Below, in pieces: positions 27,324-35,703 of a stretch of 56,474 nt of DNA. Each line of letters opens with the position of its first letter. The stretch's first letter is position 1. The notes under the pieces are model-generated. The model worked only from the letters and a program-made list of their open reading frames with translations, made no database searches and was not told where the DNA came from. A program made the translations under genes and the position numbers. This DNA comes from Chloroflexota bacterium. Its GTDB lineage: Bacteria; Chloroflexota; Anaerolineae; Anaerolineales; Villigracilaceae. Location of the stretch: contig JAKAKJ010000086.1 of NCBI GenBank assembly GCA_021824575.1, positions 1 to 56,474 of the forward strand, written 5' to 3'.

Positions 27324-28763
27324 ATGCCACCTCTCAATTTCACTGTCATTCTTCCGCTTCTTGTTCTCACGATTTGGGCGTGCCTGCTTTTGCTGGTTGA
27401 CCTCTTCGTCAAAAACAAAGGCATCACCGCTTTGCTTGCCGCGCTGGGGCTTGCAATTTCACTCGGTGTCACGCTTTCGCAGGTCGGCGCCACCGGGACG
27501 AGTTTCAACAACATGGTCACGCTCGATGGTTTCTCGACCTTCGTCAATGCGTTGCTCCTCGTCTCCGGCCTCTTTGGCGTTGCATTGGCGTACGGTTATG
27601 TCAAACGCATGGGCATCGAGCGCGGTGAATATTACACACTTTTGCTCTTCAGCATCGTGGGCATGATGTTGATGGCGCAAGCCGCCGATCTCATCATCGT
27701 CTTCCTTGCGCTGGAGATGCTTTCGATTCCGCTTTACGTATTGGCAGCGTTTGCGCGTCCCAACGTTAATTCAGAAGAAGCGGGACTCAAATATTTTCTG
27801 TTGGGTGCATTCTCGACCGGATTTGTTGTTTATGGGATTGCGTTGGTCTTTGGCGCGACGGGGACAACATCGCTCGCGGGTATCGTTGCCGCCGCATCTT
27901 CCGGGACCTCGAGCCTGCTCCTACTTACGATAGGCTCGGCCCTCATCCTGGTCGGACTCGGCTTCAAGGTCGCAGCCGTTCCCTTCCACATGTGGACTCC
28001 CGACGTTTATCAGGGCGCGCCCTCCGCGGTGACGGCTTTCATGGCCGCGGGTGCTAAGATCGCCGGCTTTGCTGCGTTATTGCGCGTCTTTTCATTGGCA
28101 TTTCCTTCGCTGGCCTCTGATATCACTCCGATCATCGCAGTCATCTCCGCGTTGACGATGATTGTCGGAAACGTGATTGCCATCGCACAGACGAATATCA
28201 AGCGGCTCCTTGCATATTCGAGCATCGCACACGCCGGATACATCCTGATGGCTTTCGTGCCTTACGGACAGAAAGATGTAGTCGCAACTTCAGTCGCCGC
28301 CGGGCTTTTCTATCTCGTCTCTTACGTGTTGACCAACTTCGGCGCGTGGGCGGTTGTGATCGCGCTTGAAAAGGCGGAAGGCAAAGGGCTGGAGATTGCA
28401 GATTATGCTGGCATTGGACGAAAGTATCCCGCCCTCGCCGCGGCGATGACCGTCTTCATGCTTTCGCTCACGGGCATCCCGCCAACGCTTGGTTTTGTGG
28501 GTAAGTTCTATCTTTTCCGCGCTGCCATTGCCGGGCAGTTCTATTTGCTGGCGGTCATCGGCGTGTTGACATCACTCATCTCTGCATACTACTATCTGCG
28601 CGTGGTTGTGACGATGTACATGCGCGAAGGCGAACCTGAAACCACGAGCGAGCCGTGGCTCAACATCACGTGGGGACTGGCCGCATTGTTGACAGTGATC
28701 GTCAGTCTCGTCCCCGCGCCATTGTTTGATTGGGCAAGTCAGGCAGTGTTGAAGTTGTTTTAA
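27324..28763 (+). CDS. nuoN: NADH-quinone oxidoreductase subunit N
   Basis: 479 residues, third antiporter-like subunit, about 14 membrane helices. Typical FLALEMLSIPLYVLAAF, SEEAGLKYFLLGAFSTGF, LGFKVAAVPFHMWTPDVYQGAPSAVTAFM and LLAYSSIAHAGYILM. The start is ATG 27324, just after a GGGAGGAG sequence that belongs to the end of the upstream palindromic repeat. A longer frame from 27291 would translate the repeat itself and is rejected. Last gene of the operon; a pair of strong hairpins follows. Confidence 0.97.
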   Translation: MPPLNFTVILPLLVLTIWACLLLLVDLFVKNKGITALLAALGLAISLGVTLSQVGATGTSFNNMVTLDGFSTFVNALLLVSGLFGVALAYGYVKRMGIERGEYYTLLLFSIVGMMLMAQAADLIIVFLALEMLSIPLYVLAAFARPNVNSEEAGLKYFLLGAFSTGFVVYGIALVFGATGTTSLAGIVAAASSGTSSLLLLTIGSALILVGLGFKVAAVPFHMWTPDVYQGAPSAVTAFMAAGAKIAGFAALLRVFSLAFPSLASDITPIIAVISALTMIVGNVIAIAQTNIKRLLAYSSIAHAGYILMAFVPYGQKDVVATSVAAGLFYLVSYVLTNFGAWAVVIALEKAEGKGLEIADYAGIGRKYPALAAAMTVFMLSLTGIPPTLGFVGKFYLFRAAIAGQFYLLAVIGVLTSLISAYYYLRVVVTMYMREGEPETTSEPWLNITWGLAALLTVIVSLVPAPLFDWASQAVLKLF

Positions 28764-28784
28764 TTGTTGCATGTGTCAAAGAAT

Positions 28785-28819
28785 AGACTTCCGAAGTTTT
28801 GAGGAAAATTCGGAAGTCT
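28785..28819 (+). terminator. First hairpin after nuoN
   Basis: A perfect 11-bp stem AGACTTCCGAA/TTCGGAAGTCT with a 13-nt loop, but without a strong T run directly behind it. Confidence 0.7.
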
Positions 28820-28820
28820 G

Positions 28821-28860
28821 ATCAAAAATGAGATGGACGATGATCCATCTCGTTTTTGAT
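28821..28860 (+). terminator. Main terminator of the nuo operon
   Basis: A 17-bp stem (28821-28837 with 28844-28860, one G-U pair) containing an A-tract and the matching T-tract. Together with the preceding hairpin it closes the 14.5-kb operon. The next 170 bases hold only promoter-like sequence. Confidence 0.88.
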
Positions 28861-28988
28861 TCTATCGGCTTGAGATTAACACCTGTGTAACAGCAGGCAG
28901 CTGTTCCCTTGCACCCTGACATCTTTTGTTAATCAATGTTTTCTTCTTTGATTTTACAAATCCATCATCTGGGATTTAGGAAACTCCT

Positions 28989-28994
28989 TATAAT
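28989..28994 (+). promoter_or_regulatory. -10 box for the LLM oxidoreductase gene
   Basis: TATAAT about 40 bases before the ATG, followed closely by a second TATACT (28998-29003). No strong -35 is visible, so either could be used. Confidence 0.4.
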
Positions 28995-29034
28995 AGTTAT
29001 ACTTGCTTGAAATCGTATCTGGTTAGGAGCCCTT

Positions 29035-29967
29035 ATGAAATTCGGCATACACAATCCATCATGGCTGTTTGGTTCGGACCCATCTCAAATCTTCGATGAA
29101 GTCAAGCGCAAGGCGCAATGGGCGGAGATGCACGGCTTCACTTGGTTTTCACTGATGGATCATTTGATTCAAATCCGCGGTGTCGGTGAAGCGGATGAAC
29201 CCTTCATGGAAGGCTGGTCCACGCTTTCGGCGCTGGCGGCGGTCACCAGCAAGATTCGATTGGCGCCATTGGTCACATCCGTGGCGTATCGCAACCCGGC
29301 GCATCTCGCCAAGATCGCGGCAGGCGTGGACATCATCAGTCATGGCCGTTTAACATTTGGAATCGGCGCGGGTTGGAATGTTCAGGAATACAACCAATAC
29401 GGCTGGGATTTTCCCGAAAAGCCCGCCGTCCGTATCGCTCAGATGGAAGAAGCGATTCAAATTGCCCTCGCAATGTGGCGCGAACCGCGCGCTACTTTTG
29501 ATGGCAAATATTTCCACATCAAGGAAGCCATGCTTGAACCCAAGCCGGTTCAGAAACCGCACCCGCCCATCATGATCGGCGGCAGCGGCGAGCAACTGAC
29601 ATTGCGCGCCGTTGCTCGTTGGGGCGATGCCTGTAATATTTTCGGCGATCCGGATACCGTCAAACAGAAATTTGATGTCCTGAAAAAGCATTGTGACGCG
29701 GCTGGCCGCGATTACAACACCATCCAGCGCACAAATTTGACTGCAATGTTGATTGCAAAAAACGAAGCCGAACTCAAGGCCAAAATGGAGCATCTCGAAG
29801 CTCCTCAGCCGTTCCGCGGCTTTGCCGTGACTGTCGCACAGGCTGCTGATCTAATTGGACATTTTCAAGATATCGGCTCGCAGCTTTTCATCATGAGCGC
29901 CTACAAAAATGATTTCGAAACGCTCGAACTTCTTGCATCGGATATCATGCCGCATTTCAAAGAGTGA
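29035..29967 (+). CDS. LLM-class (F420- or FMN-dependent) oxidoreductase
   Basis: 310 residues, luciferase-like TIM-barrel flavin/F420 enzyme, cytoplasmic. Typical features: the N-terminal FGIHNPSW, the segment AQWAEMHGFTWFSLMDHL, RIRLAPLVTSV-like KIRLAPLVTSVAYRNPAHLAK, the DIISHGRLTFGIGAGWNVQEY motif of F420-dependent members, and PIMIGGSGEQLTLRAVARWGDACN. The substrate cannot be deduced. AGGAG ribosome-binding site. It is transcribed with the HAD gene three bases downstream. Confidence 0.9.
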   Translation: MKFGIHNPSWLFGSDPSQIFDEVKRKAQWAEMHGFTWFSLMDHLIQIRGVGEADEPFMEGWSTLSALAAVTSKIRLAPLVTSVAYRNPAHLAKIAAGVDIISHGRLTFGIGAGWNVQEYNQYGWDFPEKPAVRIAQMEEAIQIALAMWREPRATFDGKYFHIKEAMLEPKPVQKPHPPIMIGGSGEQLTLRAVARWGDACNIFGDPDTVKQKFDVLKKHCDAAGRDYNTIQRTNLTAMLIAKNEAELKAKMEHLEAPQPFRGFAVTVAQAADLIGHFQDIGSQLFIMSAYKNDFETLELLASDIMPHFKE

Positions 29968-29970
29968 ATA

Positions 29971-30627
29971 ATGTTCAAAGCTCTTATCTTCGATTTCGAC
30001 GGCCTTATCGTTGATACCGAAACGCCGGAAGTTCAAGCCTGGCAGAAAATTTATTCCGAATACAAACAGCCTTTTCCGCAGGACGAATGGGGCAAGATCA
30101 TCGGCGGTTATGGCATTTCCAATTTCGACGCGGCGGAGCATTTGCGCGATCAGATTGGGGACGTGGTCGAACTCGATGACCTGCGCGCCCGCCAGCGGTC
30201 CGAGAGCGACGCGCTGACTCTCCGCCAGCCGATTCTTCCGGGCGTCCTCGATATCATCCATAATGCGAAACATCGCGGAATCAAACTTGCCATCGCTTCG
30301 AGTTCGCCGCATTCGTGGGTGGATACGCACCTTTCCCGACTTGGATTGGCGCGCCATTTCGACAAAGTGATCTGTGCCGATGATGTGGCGCCGGGAGGCA
30401 CCAAACCGAATCCGGATTTGTTTCTGAAAGCATTACATGAATTGTGCGTCAATGCGAACGAGGCGATTGTCTTCGAGGATTCGCCCAATGGCGTGAAGGC
30501 CGCGAAGTCCGCCGGTATTTTTGTCGTGGCTGTGCCGAACCCAATCACATCTTTGTTAAAAATTGATGGCGCAGATTTGACTTTAAAGTCGCTTGCAGAT
30601 TTCAACTTACATAATTTTCTTCTTTGA
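29971..30627 (+). CDS. HAD-family phosphatase (beta-phosphoglucomutase-like)
   Basis: 218 residues. Catalytic motif I DFDGLIVDTE (nucleophile Asp8, acid/base Asp10), motif II in IASSSPHSW, motif III Lys in GGTKPNPDLF, and motif IV VFEDSPNGVKAA. A helical cap at about residues 20-85 places it in subfamily I with beta-phosphoglucomutase and phosphoglycolate phosphatase. The actual substrate is unknown. Coupled to the LLM oxidoreductase by a three-base gap. Confidence 0.9.
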   Translation: MFKALIFDFDGLIVDTETPEVQAWQKIYSEYKQPFPQDEWGKIIGGYGISNFDAAEHLRDQIGDVVELDDLRARQRSESDALTLRQPILPGVLDIIHNAKHRGIKLAIASSSPHSWVDTHLSRLGLARHFDKVICADDVAPGGTKPNPDLFLKALHELCVNANEAIVFEDSPNGVKAAKSAGIFVVAVPNPITSLLKIDGADLTLKSLADFNLHNFLL

Positions 30628-30630
30628 AAA

Positions 30631-30658
30631 AAGAGACCAGTCACTTGACTGGTCTCTT
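30631..30658. terminator. Bidirectional terminator between HAD and rubrerythrin genes
   Basis: A perfect 12-bp stem AAGAGACCAGTC/GACTGGTCTCTT with a 4-nt loop, with A residues before and T-rich sequence after, located between convergent genes. Confidence 0.88.
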
Positions 30659-30669
30659 GATTTCATTGC

Positions 30670-31167
30670 TTATATCAAAATAAATTTGTCGGGCTTGGTT
30701 CCGCAAGTGGGACACGGTTCCATTGGCTTTCCAAATTCGATCCGCCCGCAAACCGGGCAGATATAAAATTCAGTTTCGGTCAGGTCTTTGCCTTGAATCG
30801 CGGCTTCCAATGCGAGCTTGTATAACTTTGCATGAACTTCTTCCACCTCGAGTGCATAACCGAACATCCGCTTGGCTTTATGGTCCTCGGCCTTCGCTTG
30901 TTCGACCATCGGCGGATACATCTTGGTGTATTCGTATGTCTCACCCTGGATCGCGGCCTGCAAATTTTCGATGGTTGAACAAAGTTCGTCCATCGCCTTC
31001 AAATGTCCCTCCGCATGGATGCGTTCCGCTTCGGCGGTGGTGCGGAAGAGGCGAGCGATGTTGGGGTATCCATCCTGCTCGGCTTTCTTTGCGAAAGCTC
31101 GATATTTTTGATTCGCCTGGCTTTCCCCCGCAAAAGCTGTTTTCAGATTGTCAATTGTGTTTGCCAT
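30670..31167 (-). CDS. Rubrerythrin
   Basis: 165 residues, a non-haem di-iron peroxidase that removes hydrogen peroxide in the cytoplasm of anaerobes and microaerophiles. The N-terminal ferritin-like part has the Glu ligands (FAGESQANQKY, AEAERIHAEGH, QGETYEYTKMYP, EVEEVHAKLY). The C-terminal rubredoxin-like domain has Cys 137, 140, 152 and 155 (CPVCG and CPTCG). The start MANTIDNL at 31167 is chosen for the AGGAG six bases upstream; a longer frame reads through the leader and operator. Presence suggests exposure to oxygen stress. Confidence 0.96.
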   Translation of the reverse strand: MANTIDNLKTAFAGESQANQKYRAFAKKAEQDGYPNIARLFRTTAEAERIHAEGHLKAMDELCSTIENLQAAIQGETYEYTKMYPPMVEQAKAEDHKAKRMFGYALEVEEVHAKLYKLALEAAIQGKDLTETEFYICPVCGRIEFGKPMEPCPTCGTKPDKFILI

Positions 31168-31216
31168 ATCATTCTCCTTTTGAGATGAAATTTTTTGTGG
31201 ATTGATCTGGATTGGG

Positions 31217-31239
31217 AAATTTGTCACAAATTTATTATA
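31217..31239 (-). promoter_or_regulatory. Rubrerythrin promoter with operator-like inverted repeat
   Basis: On the minus strand TATAAT (31239-31234) is followed at once by AAATTTGT-G-ACAAATTT (31233-31217), two perfect 8-base arms around one base. The repeat covers the expected transcription start, a usual place for a repressor. Confidence 0.6.
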
Positions 31240-31264
31240 TCAAAGACGATAGCCCCAAAGTGAA

Positions 31265-31304
31265 ACAAAAAGAAACTGGTTTGGAATTGCCAGTTTCTTT
31301 TTGT
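31265..31304 (-). terminator. Terminator after the DHFR-like pair
   Basis: A perfect 15-bp stem (31265-31279 with 31290-31304). On the minus strand the distal arm is TTTCTTTTTGT, so it ends transcription from the upstream minus-strand genes just before the rubrerythrin promoter. Confidence 0.82.
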
Positions 31305-31355
31305 GATAGATATGCTTGGGCAACATGATCCTCATTGATGCTTTTTGGATATCGC

Positions 31356-31973
31356 CTACTCGACCACTCGAAACGTGAGATGGACGACCTCGGTTGTTGC
31401 ATTTGCCTCAATTATTTCCAAGCCCACAGGCTGAATTCCCAGATGATCGAACAACGGAATGCCACTAAAGAGCAGGGTTGGTATAAGGTCAATGTGGATT
31501 TCGTCCATTAGCCCTGCTTGGAGACATTGCTTCACGACGCTCGGCGCGCCGACCACAATGTTCTTATCCCCCGCGATTTTCCTGGCTGTTTTGATGGCAT
31601 TTTCAACCCCATCAGTCACGAACGTGAAAGGTGATCCGGGTTTGTTGACCCATTCTTGTGGGACGCGATGAGTGACGACAACGATTGGAACATCCATGGG
31701 ATGTTTGCCGCCCCAAGCGTGAGCGATGTCGAAAGTTCGACGCGCCGTCACCAATACTCCAGCCGATTGGCTCGCTTCCTGGACCATGTCCGCGCCTTCT
31801 TTTGACATCTTGAACGTGCGGTTGCCGCTTGGCACTTCATGCGTGGCATCACCGCTGAAATACCACTTGAAGAGCCGGTCGCCGCCATCACCCAAAGCAT
31901 TGTCAGGGCCGTCATTCGGCCCAGCAACAAATCCATCCAGCGACATTGAGAATCCGGTTGTGACTTTGCCCAT
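31356..31973 (-). CDS. Dihydrofolate reductase-like (RibD C-terminal) protein
   Basis: 205 residues of the dihydrofolate reductase / RibD C-terminal fold. Recognisable are the N-terminal TGFSMSLDGFVAGPND, GVLVTARRTFDI, and the C-terminal nucleotide-binding NIVVGAPSVVKQCLQAGLMDEIHIDLIPTLLFSGIPLF. Members of this superfamily bind NADPH, but most stand-alone members have no known substrate; folate or riboflavin synthesis should not be assumed. The start at 31973 (MGKVTTGF) is supported by GGAG upstream. Follows a related gene by 16 bases, so the two are probably co-transcribed. Confidence 0.87.
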   Translation of the reverse strand: MGKVTTGFSMSLDGFVAGPNDGPDNALGDGGDRLFKWYFSGDATHEVPSGNRTFKMSKEGADMVQEASQSAGVLVTARRTFDIAHAWGGKHPMDVPIVVVTHRVPQEWVNKPGSPFTFVTDGVENAIKTARKIAGDKNIVVGAPSVVKQCLQAGLMDEIHIDLIPTLLFSGIPLFDHLGIQPVGLEIIEANATTEVVHLTFRVVE

Positions 31974-31989
31974 GTTATTTCTCCATTGG

Positions 31990-32550
31990 TTATTTGGCAT
32001 CAGGCTCATAATAAAGCAGAATGTTCCCGTTGCCGAACATTCTGGTTCTCAGAAGCTTCAAATTGAATTTGTCTTTTGTTTGGAATAGCGGTGTGCCGCT
32101 CCCCAAAACCACCGGGTTGACCATGACGCGATGCTCGTCAATCAAACTCATCCGCATCAATTCGGACAGCAAATTTGCGCTGCCGAAAACGGCAAGGTCT
32201 TTGCCGGACTGCTGTTTCAAACTTGAAATTTCGTCGGCAACATGATCCTTGACCAGACGCGTGTTATTCCATTCGGCTTTGTTCAACGTTTTGGAAAAGA
32301 CGATTTTGGGAATTTGATTCATCAAGCCCGCGACAACTGGATCGTCCTTCAACGCATCAGGTGAGGACCAGTAACCGGCCATGCCCTCATACGTCACTCG
32401 CCCGAAAAGAAGTGTGCCGATTTCGTTGAGTTGGGCGATGGCGAATTCATTGAATTCTGCATCCACGTTGTGCCAGCCGAGGTCCCATTTTGATGAACCT
32501 TCAAAGAATCCGTCGAGCGACATCATATTAAATGAAAAAAGTTTTTGCAT
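31990..32550 (-). CDS. Dihydrofolate reductase-family protein
   Basis: 186 residues, same superfamily as its downstream neighbour but clearly diverged. N-terminal FNMMSLDGFFEGSSKWDLGWH, central TLLFGRVTYEGMAGYW and C-terminal DLAVFGSANLLSELMRMSLIDEHRVMVNPVVLGSGTPLF are typical of YyaP/YwjB-like proteins. Likely NAD(P)H-binding reductase of unknown substrate. Lies in a run with a SRPBCC protein upstream, an association common on environmental bacterial chromosomes. Confidence 0.87.
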   Translation of the reverse strand: MQKLFSFNMMSLDGFFEGSSKWDLGWHNVDAEFNEFAIAQLNEIGTLLFGRVTYEGMAGYWSSPDALKDDPVVAGLMNQIPKIVFSKTLNKAEWNNTRLVKDHVADEISSLKQQSGKDLAVFGSANLLSELMRMSLIDEHRVMVNPVVLGSGTPLFQTKDKFNLKLLRTRMFGNGNILLYYEPDAK

Positions 32551-32603
32551 GCCATTTACCTATAAAGCTCTATATTTTATGATTTGTCAAACTGCAAATT
32601 ATT

Positions 32604-33035
32604 TTACTTTTGTTCCACGAACTTCTTTAAACCTGTGAGCATCATCTCCCAATTCTGTTCTGAATGAGTGCGCTCTTCATCGTTTGCATTATTATCTTGG
32701 GTTAACAAGACGTGCGTTTGATTTCCGTTCGCTGACAACTCAACCGTTACCGTGTGATAATTTTCAGGTTTATCTGGGACGCCGGATAGGGGACTGAAGT
32801 GGCTGTATTGGATTTTTTGCCCCGGCTTGAATTGAAGGATCGTGCCTTTATCTTCGTATGGCTTGTCCTGCCATTCGCCTCTCCAGAAGATCGGGCTTCC
32901 TTCGTGCCAATCGGAAACAACGTTCGTGCCGAACATATATTGTTTGATGGATTGGGGATTGACCAGCGCGTCCCAGACTTTTTTGCTGGATGCATCGATG
33001 TTTATTGAGGCTTTGGCAATCAGATTTTGGCTCAT
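32604..33035 (-). CDS. SRPBCC (AHSA1-type) domain protein
   Basis: 143 residues with a START/Bet v1-like hydrophobic-ligand fold. Seen in INIDASSKKVWDALVNPQSIKQYMFG, VVSDWHEGSPIFWRGEW and the C-terminal helix TGLKKFVEQK. In many genomes such proteins are paired with small ArsR regulators; none is present here. The ligand is unknown. Shine-Dalgarno AAAGGAAC. The 217 bases between it and the lipA stop contain no gene that I can support. Confidence 0.85.
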   Translation of the reverse strand: MSQNLIAKASINIDASSKKVWDALVNPQSIKQYMFGTNVVSDWHEGSPIFWRGEWQDKPYEDKGTILQFKPGQKIQYSHFSPLSGVPDKPENYHTVTVELSANGNQTHVLLTQDNNANDEERTHSEQNWEMMLTGLKKFVEQK

Positions 33036-33191
33036 GATAAAGTTCCTTTCTGCACAACTTATAATTTTTGATTTGCTGAGTTCAGCAAATGCCAGGAAGT
33101 TGCCTTGTTTTAGAATATATGTTCTATATCGTCAAGCCGGTGGATTTTGACGCGTTGAAACAGTATTGCACAACAGTCTGAAAGAAAAATG

Positions 33192-33223
33192 AAAAGAGAC
33201 CGGCGAAAGGGCTAGCCTCTTTT
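33192..33223 (-). terminator. Probable terminator of lipA
   Basis: AAAAGAG/CTCTTTT arms (33192-33198 and 33217-33223) with a partly paired interior, followed on the minus strand by CATTTTTC, 30 bases past the lipA stop. Confidence 0.55.
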
Positions 33224-33252
33224 ATGATCTGCCTGATTGGATTTTTAAATGG

Positions 33253-34203
33253 CTAATTACTTCCAACCGTTTCCCCATATAACTTTCGATGCACAATGCT
33301 CAACGCTCGAACCTGCTCCGCGGCGTGATATGACGATCTTACCAGCGGCGCGGACTCGACCCATTTGAATCCGATCTCCAGGCCATAACGTTTTAACTCA
33401 ACGAATTCTTCGAGCGTGTAATAACGATCCATCGGCAAATGTTTCTTGCTCGGTTGCAGATACTGGCCGATGGTCAAAATGTCCACACCCCATGAGCGCT
33501 GGTCGCGCATCACGGCTTTGACTTCATCCATCGTTTCGCCGAGTCCAAGCATGATGCCCGATTTGGTCAGCACTTCGGGATCAAGTTTCTTGGCGTTCGA
33601 TAATGTGGCCGCGGCCCAATCGTAATTATCCTGCGGCTGGACTTGCTTGAACAATCTCGGCACGGTCTCGACGTTGTGATTCAAAATCTCGGGCCGCGCG
33701 TCCATCACGATCTTCAAGGCTTCGAGCGAGCCTTTGAAATCGGGGATCAAAACTTCAATCGAACAGCCGGGCAAGACTTCGCGAATGCGTCGAATGACCT
33801 TAGCGAAAATCGGTGAGCCGCCATCGCGGCGATCATCGCGGTTCACGGATGTGATCACTGCATGTTTCAGGTTCATGGACTTTACAGCTTGCGCCACGCG
33901 TTCGGCTTCGCCCCAATCCATCAACGTAGGTTTGCCATGTTTGATGTCACAAAAGCCACAGGTGCGTGTGCAAACATCGCCGAGCATCAGGAACGTCGCG
34001 GTGCCGGAGCCCCAGCATTCGCCCATGTTCGGGCACATGGCTTCTTCGCAAACGGTGTGCAAAGACTTCGAGCGCATCAATGTTTGAAGGCGCTCGTATG
34101 TTTCGCCCGATGGCGCGCGCACCTTGATCCATTCCGGGCGGCGCAGCGGGCGGGACTCTAAAGTTTCAGGGGTAACTCGATCTCGTGTAGGGGTAACAGT
34201 CAT
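33253..34203 (-). CDS. lipA: Lipoyl synthase
   Basis: 316 residues, radical-SAM enzyme that inserts two sulfur atoms into protein-bound octanoyl groups, making lipoyl cofactor for 2-oxoacid dehydrogenases and glycine cleavage. The auxiliary [4Fe-4S] cluster ligands are Cys52, 57 and 63 ([12 protein letters not shown]) with the C-terminal Ser in VRSSYHA. The radical-SAM cluster uses Cys78, 82 and 85 (CTRTCGFC). All motifs are intact and length is normal. LipB is not in the window. A dispersed palindromic repeat lies just upstream of its promoter region. Confidence 0.97.
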   Translation of the reverse strand: MTVTPTRDRVTPETLESRPLRRPEWIKVRAPSGETYERLQTLMRSKSLHTVCEEAMCPNMGECWGSGTATFLMLGDVCTRTCGFCDIKHGKPTLMDWGEAERVAQAVKSMNLKHAVITSVNRDDRRDGGSPIFAKVIRRIREVLPGCSIEVLIPDFKGSLEALKIVMDARPEILNHNVETVPRLFKQVQPQDNYDWAAATLSNAKKLDPEVLTKSGIMLGLGETMDEVKAVMRDQRSWGVDILTIGQYLQPSKKHLPMDRYYTLEEFVELKRYGLEIGFKWVESAPLVRSSYHAAEQVRALSIVHRKLYGETVGSN

Positions 34204-34235
34204 AAGTTCCAGTTTGAGACGCTATTTTATCATGC

Positions 34236-34313
34236 ATGTCATTGCGAGCGAAGCGAAGCAATCTCGTATTTTACAAGAAGATTGCTTCGGGAAGAACGCC
34301 CTCGCAATGACAT
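34236..34313. repeat. Dispersed palindromic repeat (GTCATTGCGAG type)
   Basis: Outer arms ATGTCATTGCGAG and CTCGCAATGACAT, inner arms GAAGCAATCT and AGATTGCTTC, about 78 bases in all. I recognise this sequence type as a repeat occurring in many unrelated bacterial genomes. It fills most of the gap between the NfeD-like gene and lipA. Confidence 0.85.
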
Positions 34314-35621
34314 TTAAACTTTTCGGACTTTCAATCTCAAGCCCTTGACCTCGACAACTTCAACATGGTCGCCCTTACCGATCGTCCCGGACCCGGGCGC
34401 GGGTTCCGCTGTCCAAAGCTCGGAGCCCACGAGAACCTGTCCCGTTAAACCAAAATCCGTTTTGGCGAATCCCGTTTTCCCGACGATGGCTTCGACGCCC
34501 ATTTGAATCGGCGCGTGCCGGACTCGCATGGCGAAACTAATGATTGCCGCGAACAATAATCCAATCGCGACGCCCACGCCAACGACCAGCGGCACCGAAA
34601 CGCGCTCGAACTGTGGAACGCCCGGCGAGTTGAATAGCACCAAGGCGCCAATGATAAATGACGCGACACCCGCCGCGGTCAGCGCGCCGTGCGTGGGTGT
34701 TTTTATGTCGAGGACGAATAACACGAAAGCGGTGGCGATGAAGATCAGCCCGAACCAGTTGACCGGAAGAAGACCGAGGCCGTAGATTGCCAGCGCCAGA
34801 CAAACGACTCCGACGAATCCGGGAATCCACGCGCCGGGATGCGATAACTCAATTTGCAGCGCCAGCACGCCCACCGAAAGCAGAATGAACACGAGATTGG
34901 AATCGGTCAGGATAAGTAAAAGCTGTTCGATCAAAGTCATATCCACATTCTCAGTGGTGGCGTTGGTCGTATGTAACGTGTGAACGCCATCTGGCATGGT
35001 GACTTGAAGGCCATTCAGTTGCCGAAGCACATCGCTCATGTCGGTAGCGGTGAAATCAATCAGGTGAGCCTGAAGCGCTTCGCTTGCAGAAACCGCTTTG
35101 GCGTTATCAATCATGTCCTGTGCGAGTTGAGTCGCCGCTGCGCCGCGCCGTTCGACCAGTGGTCGAATTGTCGCCTTCATGATTTCTTTTTGTTTTGTTG
35201 CGAGGGTCGAATCCAGATTTTGACCGCTGGCGTCAATCGGGCTGGACGCGCCAATGGCTGCTTCCGGGGCCATCGCGGAAACCTGCGCCGCGATGGTGAT
35301 CAGCGCGCCCGCGCTGCCCGCCATTGCACCGTTTGGCGCAACATAGATGACCACTGGGACGGTACTGGCGCGGATGGCCTGGATGATATTATCCATGCTC
35401 TGCAAATCGCCGCCCGGTGTTTGAAGCTGGATGATCAAGGCTTCAGCGTTTCGCTGTTCGGCAATGCTGATCCCGCGCTGAAAATATTCCTGCATGGCAG
35501 GCTCGATCGCCCCGTTCGCATTCATGATCAGAATCAGCGGCTGGCTGGTTTGTGCGTAAACGGTCTGAAAGGCGAGCAGGGCAATTGCCAGAAAGACCAG
35601 TAATAATCCAAGGCGTTTCAT
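34314..35621 (-). CDS. NfeD-family membrane-bound serine protease
   Basis: 435 residues. Signal peptide (about 1-23), then a ClpP-like protease domain (about 28-220) with TPGGDLQSM and nucleophile Ser103 in AMAGSAGALI. A general-base lysine is likely at 143 or 145 (ATKQKEIMK), about 40 residues on, as in the archaeal STOPP protease 1510-N. Four to five membrane helices (about 240-370) and a C-terminal OB-fold NfeD domain (VGKTGFAKTDFGLTGQVLVG to the end) follow. The usual partner, a stomatin/SPFH protein, is not adjacent. A TATAAT (35644-35639) and GGAGG lie upstream, so it can be transcribed independently of pstB. Confidence 0.9.
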   Translation of the reverse strand: MKRLGLLLVFLAIALLAFQTVYAQTSQPLILIMNANGAIEPAMQEYFQRGISIAEQRNAEALIIQLQTPGGDLQSMDNIIQAIRASTVPVVIYVAPNGAMAGSAGALITIAAQVSAMAPEAAIGASSPIDASGQNLDSTLATKQKEIMKATIRPLVERRGAAATQLAQDMIDNAKAVSASEALQAHLIDFTATDMSDVLRQLNGLQVTMPDGVHTLHTTNATTENVDMTLIEQLLLILTDSNLVFILLSVGVLALQIELSHPGAWIPGFVGVVCLALAIYGLGLLPVNWFGLIFIATAFVLFVLDIKTPTHGALTAAGVASFIIGALVLFNSPGVPQFERVSVPLVVGVGVAIGLLFAAIISFAMRVRHAPIQMGVEAIVGKTGFAKTDFGLTGQVLVGSELWTAEPAPGSGTIGKGDHVEVVEVKGLRLKVRKV

Positions 35622-35703
35622 ACGTGCCTCCGCCGATGATTATATCCCCAACGTTATTATTGGCGCGGTGGGGGCGCAGCACCGCTGTGTCCCTGCGTTG
35701 ATA

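Noticed and set aside
28861-29034. Possible small RNA between the nuo terminator and the LLM gene
   Set aside because: Only promoter-like sequence was seen, with no separate terminator.
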